Assembly (NCBI GenBank): GCA_000433675.1
Contig: FR893556.1
Coordinates: forward strand, 1 to 33,827
DNA: 33,827 bases
Source: Clostridium sp. CAG:433
Lineage (GTDB): Bacteria; Bacillota_I; Bacilli_A; RF39; UBA660
Reading direction: 5' to 3'
A model generated the notes under the pieces. That model saw only the letters and a list, made by a program, of their open reading frames with translations, made no database searches and had not been told where the DNA came from. Made by a program: the position numbers and the translations under genes. Below, piece after piece: positions 7,391 to 15,387 of this stretch; the stretch's first letter is position 1; every line of letters starts with the position of its first letter.

Positions 7391-8335
7391 ATGTACGAAT
7401 TAAAAGAAGAATTAAATATAGAAAATATGATATATGAAATAAGAGGGAAGCAAGTAATGCTAGATTCTGATTTAGCAAAATTATATCAGTGTAAAAATGG
7501 AACAAAAGAAATAAATCAGGCAGTAAAGAATAATCCAGATAAATTTCCTGAAAGATATAGTTTTCAATTAAGTGATAATGAGTATAATAACTTGAGGTCA
7601 AATTTTTTGACCTCAAGTTTAGAAAGTGGATATGGTGGTAGAAGATATAATCCAAGAGTATTTACAGAGCAAGGGATTGCAATGCTATCTACAATATTAA
7701 AATCAAAAGTAGCGGTAGAAACAAGTATAAGAATAATGGATACATTTGTAAAAATGAGAAAGATAATATCATCGAATTTGATAGAACAGAAATATATAAA
7801 ATATATATCAGTAAATTTAATAGAACAAGACAATATGAAAAATATGCTTCTTAAACATGATAATGAAATAAAATTACTTCAAGAATCATTTTCAAAATTA
7901 GAGGAAAAAGAAAAAATAAATCATATATTTTATGAAGGACAAATATATGATGCATATTCGCTATTAATTGATATATTTAAGGAAGCAAAGAAAGAAATAA
8001 TTATAATAGATAATTATGCAGATAAAAGTATTTTAGATATGATTACGAATCTAAATGTAAAAGTAACTGTTGTTACTAGAAAATTTAATTTATTAAAAGA
8101 TATAGATATAAAAAAGTATAATAAACAATATCATAATTTAAAAGTAATATATAGTGATAAGTTTCACGATAGATTCATAATACTTGATAAAAAGGTATTA
8201 TATCATTCAGGAGCAAGCTATAAAGATTTAGGTAATAAATGTTTTGCGATTACTAAGATAAAGGATAAAGAGTATTTAGAAACAATAATCAAAAATATAG
8301 GAGAAGATAAATGTACGATCAAAATAAATAAATGA
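7391..8335 (+). CDS. ORF6N domain DNA-binding protein with C-terminal PLD-like domain
   Basis: The N-terminal ~125 residues are an ORF6N domain, a DNA-binding module of the KilA-N/Bro superfamily common in phages and accessory regions. Landmarks are IRGKQVMLDSDLAKLY (about residues 18-33), the NNPDKFPERYSFQL block (about 48-61) and GGRRYNPRVFTEQGIAML (about 83-100). A helical, probably coiled-coil linker follows. The C-terminal ~130 residues resemble a phospholipase-D-like fold: HDRFIILD from His259, then SGASYKDLG. Only one HKD-like half is present, as in other ORF6N-PLD fusions. The ATG follows AGGAGG with 6-nt spacing. Codons 66-76 are built on a 14-bp perfect inverted repeat (7589-7619). 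Degraded partial copies of this gene lie directly downstream. It probably regulates accessory or phage-related genes; its target is unknown. Confidence 0.85.
   Translation: MYELKEELNIENMIYEIRGKQVMLDSDLAKLYQCKNGTKEINQAVKNNPDKFPERYSFQLSDNEYNNLRSNFLTSSLESGYGGRRYNPRVFTEQGIAMLSTILKSKVAVETSIRIMDTFVKMRKIISSNLIEQKYIKYISVNLIEQDNMKNMLLKHDNEIKLLQESFSKLEEKEKINHIFYEGQIYDAYSLLIDIFKEAKKEIIIIDNYADKSILDMITNLNVKVTVVTRKFNLLKDIDIKKYNKQYHNLKVIYSDKFHDRFIILDKKVLYHSGASYKDLGNKCFAITKIKDKEYLETIIKNIGEDKCTIKINK
7589..7619. repeat. Hairpin copy 1, inside the ORF6N coding sequence
   Basis: Perfect inverted repeat: arms AACTTGAGGTCAAA (7589-7602) and its exact reverse complement (7606-7619), separated by TTT. It encodes residues of the ORF6N domain (NLRSNFLTSS). 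Two related hairpins occur downstream at 8403-8435 and 8524-8548. Confidence 0.95.
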
Positions 8336-8469
8336 GGCAGTAAAAAATAATACATATAAATTTCCAGAAAGATTTTCATTTTTTTATTGATTTTGAATTT
8401 AAAAACTTGAGGTCGAAAATTTCGGCCTCAAGTTTAAAAAATGGTAATGGTGTCAGAAGATATAACCCA
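8328..8469 (+). pseudogene. Decayed partial copy 2 of the ORF6N gene
   Basis: Starting across the stop codon of the intact gene, the sequence reads INEAVKNNTYKFPERFSF before a stop. After the hairpin it reads SSLKNGNGVRRYNP in another frame. The intact gene has INQAVKNNPDKFPERYSF and SSLESGYGGRRYNP in the same order. Frameshifts and a TGA stop make it non-coding. Only the segment corresponding to 7516-7650 is copied; the N-terminus and the PLD part are missing. Confidence 0.85.
8403..8435. repeat. Hairpin copy 2, in the decayed ORF6N copy
   Basis: Arms 8403-8418 and 8420-8435 pair over 16 bp with one T-G wobble (8413 with 8425). Relative to copy 1 a whole C-G pair has been gained next to the loop, so the helix is kept although the sequence changed. 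Confidence 0.9.
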
Positions 8470-8570
8470 TATAAATTTTCAAAAAGGTTTTTCTTTTGCT
8501 TGAATAAAAAGAATCTGAAAAACTTTTGGTCGAAATTTTCGACCGAAAAATATAAAAAATGTGAAAATAT
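8470..8570 (+). pseudogene. Decayed partial copy 3 of the ORF6N gene
   Basis: Directly fused to the end of copy 2, the sequence reads YKFSKRFFF, then NLKNFWSKFSTEKYKK. This parallels DKFPERYSF and NLRSNFLTSSL of the intact gene. It is more diverged than copy 2 and ends soon after its hairpin. The two copies repeat with a period of about 115 bp, measured from the shared AAATTT at 8358 and 8473. Confidence 0.65.
8524..8548. repeat. Hairpin copy 3, in the decayed ORF6N copy
   Basis: Arms 8524-8535 and 8537-8548 with core GGTCGAAA / TTTCGACC; one T-G wobble (8527 with 8545). The outer part of the stem differs from copies 1 and 2 but still pairs. Confidence 0.85.
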
Positions 8571-8629
8571 GTGAAAAAAGTGTTAAGTTGTAGAAATAAA
8601 TTTAAATACTTTAAGTCTAAAAAAAATTA

Positions 8630-8638
8630 TGTTATAAT
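8630..8638 (+). promoter_or_regulatory. Extended -10 promoter of the Abi gene
   Basis: TG-T-TATAAT at 8630-8638 with only a weak TTAAGT near -35 (8611-8616). The start codon follows 25 bp downstream, after a GGGTGAT ribosome-binding site. Confidence 0.55.
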
Positions 8639-8662
8639 TTATGACAGTAGGGTGATTTAAAT

Positions 8663-9598
8663 ATGAATAAAAAGGAATTTAAAACTCTTGATGAACAACT
8701 TGGAATTTTTAAAAGTAAAGGTCTTACTATAAATGATGAAGAAGAAGCAAGAAATATACTTTTAAAAGAAAATTACTTTTTTATAAATGGTTACAGAAGA
8801 GTATTAATGGTTTCATCAAAAGAAAAGAAATTTGTAAAAGGTGCAACCTTTGATGAATTATATGCAATTTTTATGTTTGATAGAGAACTTAGAAATATAT
8901 TGTTTAAAAATTTATTAATAATAGAAAATAATATTAAAAGCATAATATCATATAAGTTATCTGTTAAATATGGTTATAAAGAGAAAAATTATTTAAAAGA
9001 ATCAAATTTTACAACTGACAATAAAGATAAAAGAAGAGTTAGTGATGTAATAAATAAAATGAAAAGACAAATTAGAGTAAATAGTCAAAATCATAGTGCG
9101 ACACTTCATTACATAACAAATTATGGTTATATCCCATTATGGGTACTAGTAAAAGTGCTGTCATTTGGTTTAATAAATGAACTTTATGGAATACTAAAAC
9201 CAGAGGATCAAAAAGAAATTGCAGATCTTTATGGAATTGAAATGGAAGATATGGAAATATATTTATCGTTACTTGCAAATTATAGAAATTTGTGTGCGCA
9301 TGAAGATATAGTATTTGATCATAGAACACAAAAATATATTTCTAATACTAAATATCATAATGAACTAAAAATAAAGCAAGATGAATTTGGTGAATACGTA
9401 AAAGGAAAAAATGATATATTTGCATTAATAATAATATTAAAACAAATGCTTACAAAAGATGAATTTATGCATATGATGGATGAAATAAATCTTAAACTTC
9501 AAGATTTAACATGGCAAATAAAATCAGTAAAAATTAATAAAATATATGATACATTAGGTTTTCCAGAAAATTATATGGATTTAATAAATATAGAATAG
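8663..9598 (+). CDS. Abi_2 family (AbiD/AbiF-like) protein, probable HEPN RNase
   Basis: A 311-aa protein of the Abi_2 family, whose lactococcal members AbiD and AbiF stop phage growth by abortive infection. Family landmarks: LDEQLGIFKSKG near the N-terminus, ENYFFINGYRR (about residues 36-46), FDRELRNILFKNLLIIENNIKS (about 73-94), and the HEPN-like R-x4-H motif RNLCAHED with Arg208 and His213, the expected catalytic pair of an RNase. No TM segment or signal peptide. It has its own promoter and ends 11 bp before the HtrA-like gene, so the two are probably co-transcribed. Next to the ORF6N gene it forms a small accessory, possibly anti-phage, pocket. Family assignment is firm; the defence role here is inferred. 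Confidence 0.9.
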   Translation: MNKKEFKTLDEQLGIFKSKGLTINDEEEARNILLKENYFFINGYRRVLMVSSKEKKFVKGATFDELYAIFMFDRELRNILFKNLLIIENNIKSIISYKLSVKYGYKEKNYLKESNFTTDNKDKRRVSDVINKMKRQIRVNSQNHSATLHYITNYGYIPLWVLVKVLSFGLINELYGILKPEDQKEIADLYGIEMEDMEIYLSLLANYRNLCAHEDIVFDHRTQKYISNTKYHNELKIKQDEFGEYVKGKNDIFALIIILKQMLTKDEFMHMMDEINLKLQDLTWQIKSVKINKIYDTLGFPENYMDLINIE

Positions 9599-9609
9599 AG
9601 GATGATAAT

Positions 9610-10683
9610 ATGAAAGATAGAAAAAGATTATTTAAATATTTTTTAGCTTATGTATTCACAATATTTAGTGCTGTATTTGCAGTTATTATATATTTAAAAT
9701 ATTTTCCAGTAGAGTCAAAAGTAATAACAGAAAAGAAAACAGTTAATGAAACAAAATTAAGTGAAACAGCAATAGAAGATGCAATAGATAAAGCTTATGA
9801 TTCTGTTGTAACTGTAGAAAGCTATAAAAATAATCAGAATATAGGAAGTGGATCAGGATTTGTATATAAAACTGATGGTAGTAAAGGATATATACTTACA
9901 AATCATCATGTAATAGATTCTGCAGATAAAATAGAAGTTATTTTATCAGATAATGAAACAGTAGAAGTTAAATTACTTGGTAGTGATGAATATACTGATA
10001 TAGCAGTTCTTTCAATAGATAAAAGTAAAGTTAAAAAGGTTGCTACTTTAGGTGATAGTGATAATATTAATTTAGGATCAACAGTAATAGCAATTGGTAG
10101 CCCTATGGGATCAGATTATAGTGGTTCTATAACAAGAGGTATTATATCTGGTAAAGATAGAATGATAGAATCTAATTCTATAATAGCAAAAGTAATACAA
10201 ACAGATGCTGCAATAAATCCTGGTAATAGTGGTGGACCACTTGTTAATTTAGCTGGTGAAGTAATAGGTATTACATCTATGAAACTTGCAACAGAAGAAA
10301 TAGAAGGTATGGGATTTGCAATACCAATAAATGATGTTAAAAACTATGTTACATATCTAGAAAAAGGTGAAGAAATAAAAAGACCTTCAATAGGTATATC
10401 AGTAATAAATACTAGTGATAGATATAGTTTATATATGAATAATATAAGTGTAAATACAAGTGAAACAGGTGTTGTAATAGCTAAAGTAGAAAGTGGATGT
10501 TCAGCAGAAAAAGCAGGACTTAAAAAGGGCGATGTTATAACTAAGTTTGATGATAATAAAGTAACAAGTATAAGTACACTTAGATATTATTTATATCAAT
10601 ATAAAACAGGTGATACAATAAAAGTAACATATATAAGAGATGGAAAAGAAAATACACTTGATATGAAATTGATAGAAAAATAA
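9610..10683 (+). CDS. htrA: HtrA/DegP-type membrane-anchored serine protease
   Basis: A 357-aa surface quality-control protease. Residues 1-12 are basic and cytoplasmic, about 11-30 form a single TM anchor, a variable linker follows, then a trypsin-like domain with the full catalytic triad: His100 in TNHHVI, Asp130 in YTDIAVL and Ser207 in GNSGGPLV. A C-terminal PDZ domain starts near residue 260 (ESGCSAEKAGLKKGDVI within it). Length and layout match Bacillus HtrA-type proteins. The ribosome-binding site is AGAGGATGATA directly upstream. It sits immediately before the T4SS; HtrA proteases process or turn over exported proteins, so it might service the secretion system, but a strong terminator and a new promoter separate them. 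Confidence 0.95.
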   Translation: MKDRKRLFKYFLAYVFTIFSAVFAVIIYLKYFPVESKVITEKKTVNETKLSETAIEDAIDKAYDSVVTVESYKNNQNIGSGSGFVYKTDGSKGYILTNHHVIDSADKIEVILSDNETVEVKLLGSDEYTDIAVLSIDKSKVKKVATLGDSDNINLGSTVIAIGSPMGSDYSGSITRGIISGKDRMIESNSIIAKVIQTDAAINPGNSGGPLVNLAGEVIGITSMKLATEEIEGMGFAIPINDVKNYVTYLEKGEEIKRPSIGISVINTSDRYSLYMNNISVNTSETGVVIAKVESGCSAEKAGLKKGDVITKFDDNKVTSISTLRYYLYQYKTGDTIKVTYIRDGKENTLDMKLIEK

Positions 10684-10714
10684 AGAAATGATTTGATTTT
10701 CATTTCTTTTTTTT
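10682..10714 (+). terminator. Intrinsic terminator after htrA
   Basis: Stem AAAGAAATGA (10682-10691) with TCATTTCTTT (10700-10709), 8-nt loop and a long T tract. Confidence 0.8.
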
Positions 10715-10748
10715 GTTGATACAATTTTACACATTTAAAATAATTTAG

Positions 10749-10777
10749 TTGACAATTGGTAATAATAATTATAAAAT
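10749..10777 (+). promoter_or_regulatory. Strong promoter of the T4SS pilin gene
   Basis: Perfect -35 TTGACA (10749-10754), 17-bp spacer, and -10 TAAAAT (10772-10777, 5 of 6 matches). It is the only perfect TTGACA box assigned here, which fits a major structural protein made in excess. Confidence 0.75.
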
Positions 10778-10811
10778 GGAGGTATAAATAAAAAGTTTGG
10801 AGGGAAAATTT

Positions 10812-11168
10812 ATGTTAGAAATTTTAGGAAAAGCATGTGATATAGGTGAAGGTAGAGACGCAATACTAACAATGATATATTACGTTAAATTAGTTTTAAG
10901 AATACTTCAAATCGCAGTTCCAATTGGTTTAATATTATTTGGAACAATTGATATGGCTAAGGCTGTTATTGCTGGTGATGAAAAGAAAATGAAAGAAGCT
11001 CAAAAACCTTTCATAAAAAGAATTGTTTCTGCAGTAATCGTATTCTTAATTCCATATATCGTTTCAGTTGTTGTAGGATTAGTAACATCTAACGGTGATT
11101 ATAAGGGATGCTGGGATGCAGCAGAAAAAGCTCAATCATTTGATGTAATGTCAACAAATAGTAAATAA
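10812..11168 (+). CDS. VirB2/TrbC-like T4SS pilin
   Basis: A 118-aa protein with two hydrophobic helices (about residues 24-48 and 67-92) joined by a short Lys-rich loop (DEKKMKEAQKP). This is the VirB2/TrbC pilin layout: helices in the membrane, basic loop inside. The motif P-x-GLILFGTIDMAKAVIAGD is repeated almost exactly in the C-terminus of the next gene. No cleavable signal peptide is obvious. The start is the ATG at 10812 with GGAGGG 7 nt upstream; an in-frame TTG at 10797 would itself cover the ribosome-binding site. It has a strong promoter and a strong terminator directly behind it, so it forms its own highly expressed unit at the head of the T4SS locus. Confidence 0.75.
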   Translation: MLEILGKACDIGEGRDAILTMIYYVKLVLRILQIAVPIGLILFGTIDMAKAVIAGDEKKMKEAQKPFIKRIVSAVIVFLIPYIVSVVVGLVTSNGDYKGCWDAAEKAQSFDVMSTNSK

Positions 11169-11169
11169 T

Positions 11170-11201
11170 AAAAAAAGAAAATTTATATTTTCTTTTTTTT
11201 T
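11170..11201 (+). terminator. Intrinsic terminator between the pilin and the rest of the T4SS
   Basis: A perfect 13-bp A/T-rich stem (11170-11182 with 11187-11199), 4-nt loop, ending in a T run. It separates high-level pilin expression from the downstream genes. Confidence 0.75.
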
Positions 11202-11207
11202 ATTTTA

Positions 11208-11216
11208 TGATATCAT
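11208..11216 (+). promoter_or_regulatory. Extended -10 promoter with 14-bp palindrome, T4SS operon
   Basis: TG-A-TATCAT (11208-11216, 5 of 6 matches to TATAAT) lies within the perfect palindrome TTATGATATCATAA (11205-11218), right after the terminator T tract. The overlap of a palindrome with the -10 could be an operator; the symmetry could also be chance in AT-rich DNA. Confidence 0.45.
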
Positions 11217-11241
11217 AATAATGAGAAAGTAGGTTTTTTAC

Positions 11242-12978
11242 ATGAAAAATTATCTTATTAAAATTTTTAGCGTTATTGCAGTAATATTTATATCGTTTTT
11301 TCTAAATGAATTAAATGTTAAAGCAGAATATAAAACAAAAATTGTATGCGAGTATGAAATGCTTAGAGTTTTATCTCCAAATATTGGTGAATTGGATGGA
11401 TCTATCGGCCAGTCAACAAGTGTCGTATATACTGGTAGTGATAGCGATTATAGTATTAGTCTTCAAGGCCCTAAATCTACCACTTTTAATGATAGTGGAT
11501 TTTACAAATATATGAGAGGTAAAGGTAATGGCTCTAAGAAGAATAGAGGGGATGATTATAGAACATGTCCAGAATATGTAAGAGTTGATTTTACTGGAGT
11601 TAACTATAAATTAGACCCAATTAAAAGAGATACATTTACAAATATGATAAAGAATGTACATTATAATAGCGCAACAGGTATATTACCAGTTGGTACTTCC
11701 AATGGGAAATTTATTGCAGCTACAGAAAAAGCAAGCTTTTTTCAATTCAAAGATGATTCTGGAAATACACAACAAGTTGGATTAAATACATCATCCAGTT
11801 ATCTTGCATTATATTTAAAGTCCCAAACTATAGATGGTAAAAAAGAAAATTCAAAGGCTAATCATGCTATAAAAGCATATTTTGAAGACCTTTATGGATT
11901 TAAAAATGACAAATCTGATGGCTATAGTAAAATGAATGGTTTGAGTTATAAAAATGGTGCATATACTTTTTCAAATATATTAGATTCATACTATATATAT
12001 ATGAATGGTGGAGATGCAAATGGTAATATGCATAAGTTTAGCTATACTGTAAAAGAGGATTATCTTGATATTTCAAACTATAGTTTTACTGATTATGATT
12101 CGTTTAAGAAATATGCTTTGTCAGATACCATTGGAAATGAAAAACAAGATAAAGGTATGTCATATGATGATTGGAATAGACGTAGAGCAGCATTTTTTGC
12201 AATTGACAATTTTAGAGCATTGAATGGTCTTATTACTAGTAAAGATTCTACTGGTAAAGATTCTAGATATTCAAGTGCATTTGCTGATTATCAATCAAGT
12301 GCGTATAATACAATGCTTAGACTTATAAACATTTCAAGTAATCCAAAATATGAAGAGGATAAGAATGAGCAGGATGAGAGAGAATCATCAGATAGTGCGA
12401 TGAAAAATAATATATGTTCAGCAATATGCACGGATTCTACGGGAGTAATGTATAAATCGAGTGCCTTGACTGCATGTCAATCATCACAAACTTATAAAAA
12501 GTGTAATGAGTGTTTACAAAGCCGTTGTAAGAACGTTTCTGCCGGTGAGTTAGATAATTGTATGAGTGGTTGTTATGGTGATTCTCAATATAAAACGTTA
12601 AGAGAAAAACAGAAAAAAAATGCTACTTTACTTCAAGAATTAAAGGACACTTTGCATCAAGTAACAGCACCAACACTAGATATAAAATTTAAACAAAAAT
12701 ATGTGCCAAATTGTAAAGAATTTGCGGTATTTCATACTTTATATAATATTCTTAGAATAATTGCACCAATTTTAGTTGTTTTGTTTGGTACATTAGATTA
12801 TGCAAAAGCTGTTATAGCATCAGATATAGAAAAAATGGAAAAATCAAAAAAACAATTTCCAAAGAGATTAATTTTATTAGTTTTATTTATAATGGTTCCA
12901 TTTATTATAAGCTTTTTAATTGGTACTTTTTCGTCATTAGATACCAGTATTGCAAAATGTATTGTTAATGGAAAGTAG
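11242..12978 (+). CDS. Exported T4SS protein with C-terminal VirB2-like module
   Basis: A 578-aa protein with an N-terminal signal peptide (basic start, hydrophobic residues 5-22, likely cleavage after VKA near residue 29). About 460 residues of extracellular sequence rich in Ser, Tyr, Asn and Asp follow, which I do not recognise. A cysteine-rich patch lies near residues 392-450 (several CxxC/CxxxC pairs). The last ~85 residues (from about 493) contain two hydrophobic helices with LRIIAPILVVLFGTLDYAK and KAVIASD, closely matching the pilin encoded just upstream. It therefore looks like a pilin-type membrane module carrying a large external domain, perhaps a minor pilin, tip adhesin or channel-cap protein. 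Start ATG at 11242 after a weak AAGTAGG. It ends 9 bp before the VirB6-like start. Confidence 0.75.
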   Translation: MKNYLIKIFSVIAVIFISFFLNELNVKAEYKTKIVCEYEMLRVLSPNIGELDGSIGQSTSVVYTGSDSDYSISLQGPKSTTFNDSGFYKYMRGKGNGSKKNRGDDYRTCPEYVRVDFTGVNYKLDPIKRDTFTNMIKNVHYNSATGILPVGTSNGKFIAATEKASFFQFKDDSGNTQQVGLNTSSSYLALYLKSQTIDGKKENSKANHAIKAYFEDLYGFKNDKSDGYSKMNGLSYKNGAYTFSNILDSYYIYMNGGDANGNMHKFSYTVKEDYLDISNYSFTDYDSFKKYALSDTIGNEKQDKGMSYDDWNRRRAAFFAIDNFRALNGLITSKDSTGKDSRYSSAFADYQSSAYNTMLRLINISSNPKYEEDKNEQDERESSDSAMKNNICSAICTDSTGVMYKSSALTACQSSQTYKKCNECLQSRCKNVSAGELDNCMSGCYGDSQYKTLREKQKKNATLLQELKDTLHQVTAPTLDIKFKQKYVPNCKEFAVFHTLYNILRIIAPILVVLFGTLDYAKAVIASDIEKMEKSKKQFPKRLILLVLFIMVPFIISFLIGTFSSLDTSIAKCIVNGK

Positions 12979-12987
12979 GTGAAAAAT

Positions 12988-15066
12988 ATGATGGAAGGAT
13001 TATTCAGAAAAATTGCTATTTACTTATGCAAACCAATATATTGCCTAATTGTATATATGTATAAAATTTTTTACAATATAGCTACAACAAGATTTTTACA
13101 ATCAGAGATTGTTCAAGAAATTAGTGCAAATATATATACCCTTGTAAGTGTTGTAATGCTATTTGCTTTTTCTGTAACAATATTATCAGCAATAGTAAAT
13201 CCCGATTTACTCAGTGATGGAAAAAAAGGTGTTAAAGCTGTATTTAAAAGAGCTATTATAGCGCTTATGCTTATTGTTGTAATTCCATTTGCATTTGATG
13301 AATTATATAAAATACAAGAGACTATTATGAAAAACAGTTTAATTGAAAAAATTGTTGTTGGAATAGAATATAATTGTAATAGTTCAGATAAGAGTAAATG
13401 TGAAGCTGGTGGAAATGGTGGACAAGTTATTGCAGGAACATTAATGTCGGCGGTTCTTTATCTAGATGATGAAATGGCTGATGCTGATGGGAATGTAAAT
13501 GTATCTGTTAGCGTTTCAGAATATTATTCAAAAATGATTGCAGAGGATTTGCCTAAATATATAGGAGCTGTTGCAAAAAATATTAATGCGACAGCCATAA
13601 ATCCTGAAAATGCGAATATATCAAATGATGAGGCCTATGCATTCAAATTTAATGGACTTATTGCAATAGTTGTAGGTCTGGTAACAGTATATATTTTAGT
13701 AATATTTGCAATTGATGTTGCAGTTAGAGTTTTTAAAATGGCATTCATGGAATTAACTGCACCTATATCAATAGTTTCATATGTAGCTGCAGGTGATAAA
13801 ATATTATCATCTTGGTTTAAAGAACTAGGTAAGACATATGCTGAGTTATTTGTTAGAGTGGCGGCGATTGCATTTTATTTATTTTTAGTGAGCAACTTAT
13901 CATCATTTATGGAACAATTCAAAAATTCTGATTGGACACTTGTATTAAAAGCATTTTTGATGGTAGGTATGTTGATATTTGCTAAACAAGTACCTGATAT
14001 GATTGGTAAGATTTTTGGAGTAGAAATTAAATCTCAAGGTGGTATTGCTGGTAGACTTGGTAATATGGCAGGTGTAGGTAAAGTAGCACAAAATGCATGG
14101 AAAGGACTTACTAATGTTGCAAAAGCAACTCCTTTACTTGCAGGAGCAGGTATTGGTGCATTGGCTGGTAAAGGAGTAGATTTATTAGGTAGAGCAGGCG
14201 GAAAATTTGCTAAAACTGGTTTGGGACAGAAAATAAATGGAAATGCAGTTGTACAAAAAATTAAAAGTGCTGCGGGTAATGCCTCTTCAAAAGTGTCAGG
14301 ATTTGGTTCTAAAGCGATGACTGGTGTTAAAAATGCAACATCTGCAATAAATGCTGCAGCACACGAAGATAATGCATATAAAGCATATCAAAAATTGAGA
14401 TACAATGAAGGTGGAAAAGGCTCTGTTGAAAAAGACCAAAAAGAATGGAAAAAAACCGAAGATGCAAAAGCAAGAGCAAAAGCATATTTGTCTGAAACTG
14501 TTGGATCAACTATTCTTGATAAAGATGGAAAGGTTGTCAATGCATCAGCAGCAACTACAGCAGCCTATAGTTCTATGGTAGATAAAATGAAAGGTCATAC
14601 AGAACAACAACAAGAAGCATTGAAAAAATATAATAGCACACAACATGATCTGTTTGTTGCTCAAAAAGATAATCAAACAATTAATCAAATTAGAACCGCA
14701 ATAGAAACACAGATGAATGCTTCTACTGGAAATGTAAAAACAAAATTGGGAGATATTTTAGCACAAATGGATTTAGGAGGAATTACATCTATATCAGATC
14801 TTGATACAGCATTAAATTCATCCGGAGTTAGCACAACTTTTATAGATGCTATTACAGGTGCACATGGTGTTGCGAATAATTTATCAAGTAGTAATTTAGG
14901 CTCTGTTGCTTCATATTCATCAGCAGTAGATTCGGCACAAGAAGCATTTAGTAGAGCAGATTCAACATTAAATGATGTAATTGATAAAGCTACTTCAGAT
15001 CAAAAAATTGTTCTTAAAGAGGCTCGTACAGCTAGTAAAAATATGAATGAAGCAAATACTAAATAA
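12988..15066 (+). CDS. VirB6/TrbL-like T4SS inner-membrane channel protein
   Basis: A 692-aa polytopic protein. Hydrophobic helices lie at about residues 48-70, 85-104, 222-250, 285-308 and 320-338. A loop containing two cysteines (near 130-140) sits between the second and third. The segment with LTAPISIVSYVAAGDK and a following Trp-containing amphipathic stretch is typical of TrbL/VirB6-like proteins of Gram-positive conjugation systems. From about residue 345 a 350-residue Ala/Gly/Ser/Lys-rich, mostly helical cytoplasmic tail follows, including likely coiled coils. VirB6 proteins form the membrane channel and contact VirB4. The start is ATG 12988 (or 12991) behind AGGTGA; the GTG at 12979 overlaps that site. 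PrgI follows after 15 bp. Confidence 0.8.
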   Translation: MMEGLFRKIAIYLCKPIYCLIVYMYKIFYNIATTRFLQSEIVQEISANIYTLVSVVMLFAFSVTILSAIVNPDLLSDGKKGVKAVFKRAIIALMLIVVIPFAFDELYKIQETIMKNSLIEKIVVGIEYNCNSSDKSKCEAGGNGGQVIAGTLMSAVLYLDDEMADADGNVNVSVSVSEYYSKMIAEDLPKYIGAVAKNINATAINPENANISNDEAYAFKFNGLIAIVVGLVTVYILVIFAIDVAVRVFKMAFMELTAPISIVSYVAAGDKILSSWFKELGKTYAELFVRVAAIAFYLFLVSNLSSFMEQFKNSDWTLVLKAFLMVGMLIFAKQVPDMIGKIFGVEIKSQGGIAGRLGNMAGVGKVAQNAWKGLTNVAKATPLLAGAGIGALAGKGVDLLGRAGGKFAKTGLGQKINGNAVVQKIKSAAGNASSKVSGFGSKAMTGVKNATSAINAAAHEDNAYKAYQKLRYNEGGKGSVEKDQKEWKKTEDAKARAKAYLSETVGSTILDKDGKVVNASAATTAAYSSMVDKMKGHTEQQQEALKKYNSTQHDLFVAQKDNQTINQIRTAIETQMNASTGNVKTKLGDILAQMDLGGITSISDLDTALNSSGVSTTFIDAITGAHGVANNLSSSNLGSVASYSSAVDSAQEAFSRADSTLNDVIDKATSDQKIVLKEARTASKNMNEANTK

Positions 15067-15081
15067 GGAGTGTGATATATA

Positions 15082-15387
15082 GTGAATTATTTAATCCCTG
15101 CAAATGCCAAAAAGGGAACATTAATTTTTGGTATGTTTACAAAATTTGATTTAGTTTTATTTGGTATTGGAATTTTGGTATCAGTCTTGTTATTGATATC
15201 AATTTCTCCTGAAACACTTAAAGCGGCTATTATATGTTTACTTCCATTGTTTATATCAGCGTTTTTAGTTGTTCCAATACCTAATTATCACAATGTTTTA
15301 ACTTTAATAAAAGAAATGATTGATTTCTTCTATGGAAGAAGAAATTATAAATGGGAAGGTTGGTGTTATAAAAATGAGTACAAGTAG
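15082..15387 (+). CDS. PrgI family T4SS membrane protein
   Basis: A 101-aa protein with two adjacent TM helices (about residues 22-42 and 47-66) and a basic C-terminus containing RRNYKWEGW, the signature of the PrgI family (VirB3-like position). These proteins are encoded immediately before the VirB4 ATPase in Gram-positive conjugation loci, exactly as here. The start is GTG at 15082, with AAGGAG 11 nt upstream; no in-frame ATG fits. Its 3' end overlaps the next gene by 14 bp, suggesting coupled translation. Confidence 0.88.
   Translation: MNYLIPANAKKGTLIFGMFTKFDLVLFGIGILVSVLLLISISPETLKAAIICLLPLFISAFLVVPIPNYHNVLTLIKEMIDFFYGRRNYKWEGWCYKNEYK

Noticed and set aside
8336..8662. Insertion sequence or transposon remnant
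   Set aside because: The material is derived from the adjacent ORF6N gene; no transposase fragment or terminal inverted repeat pair with target duplication was seen.
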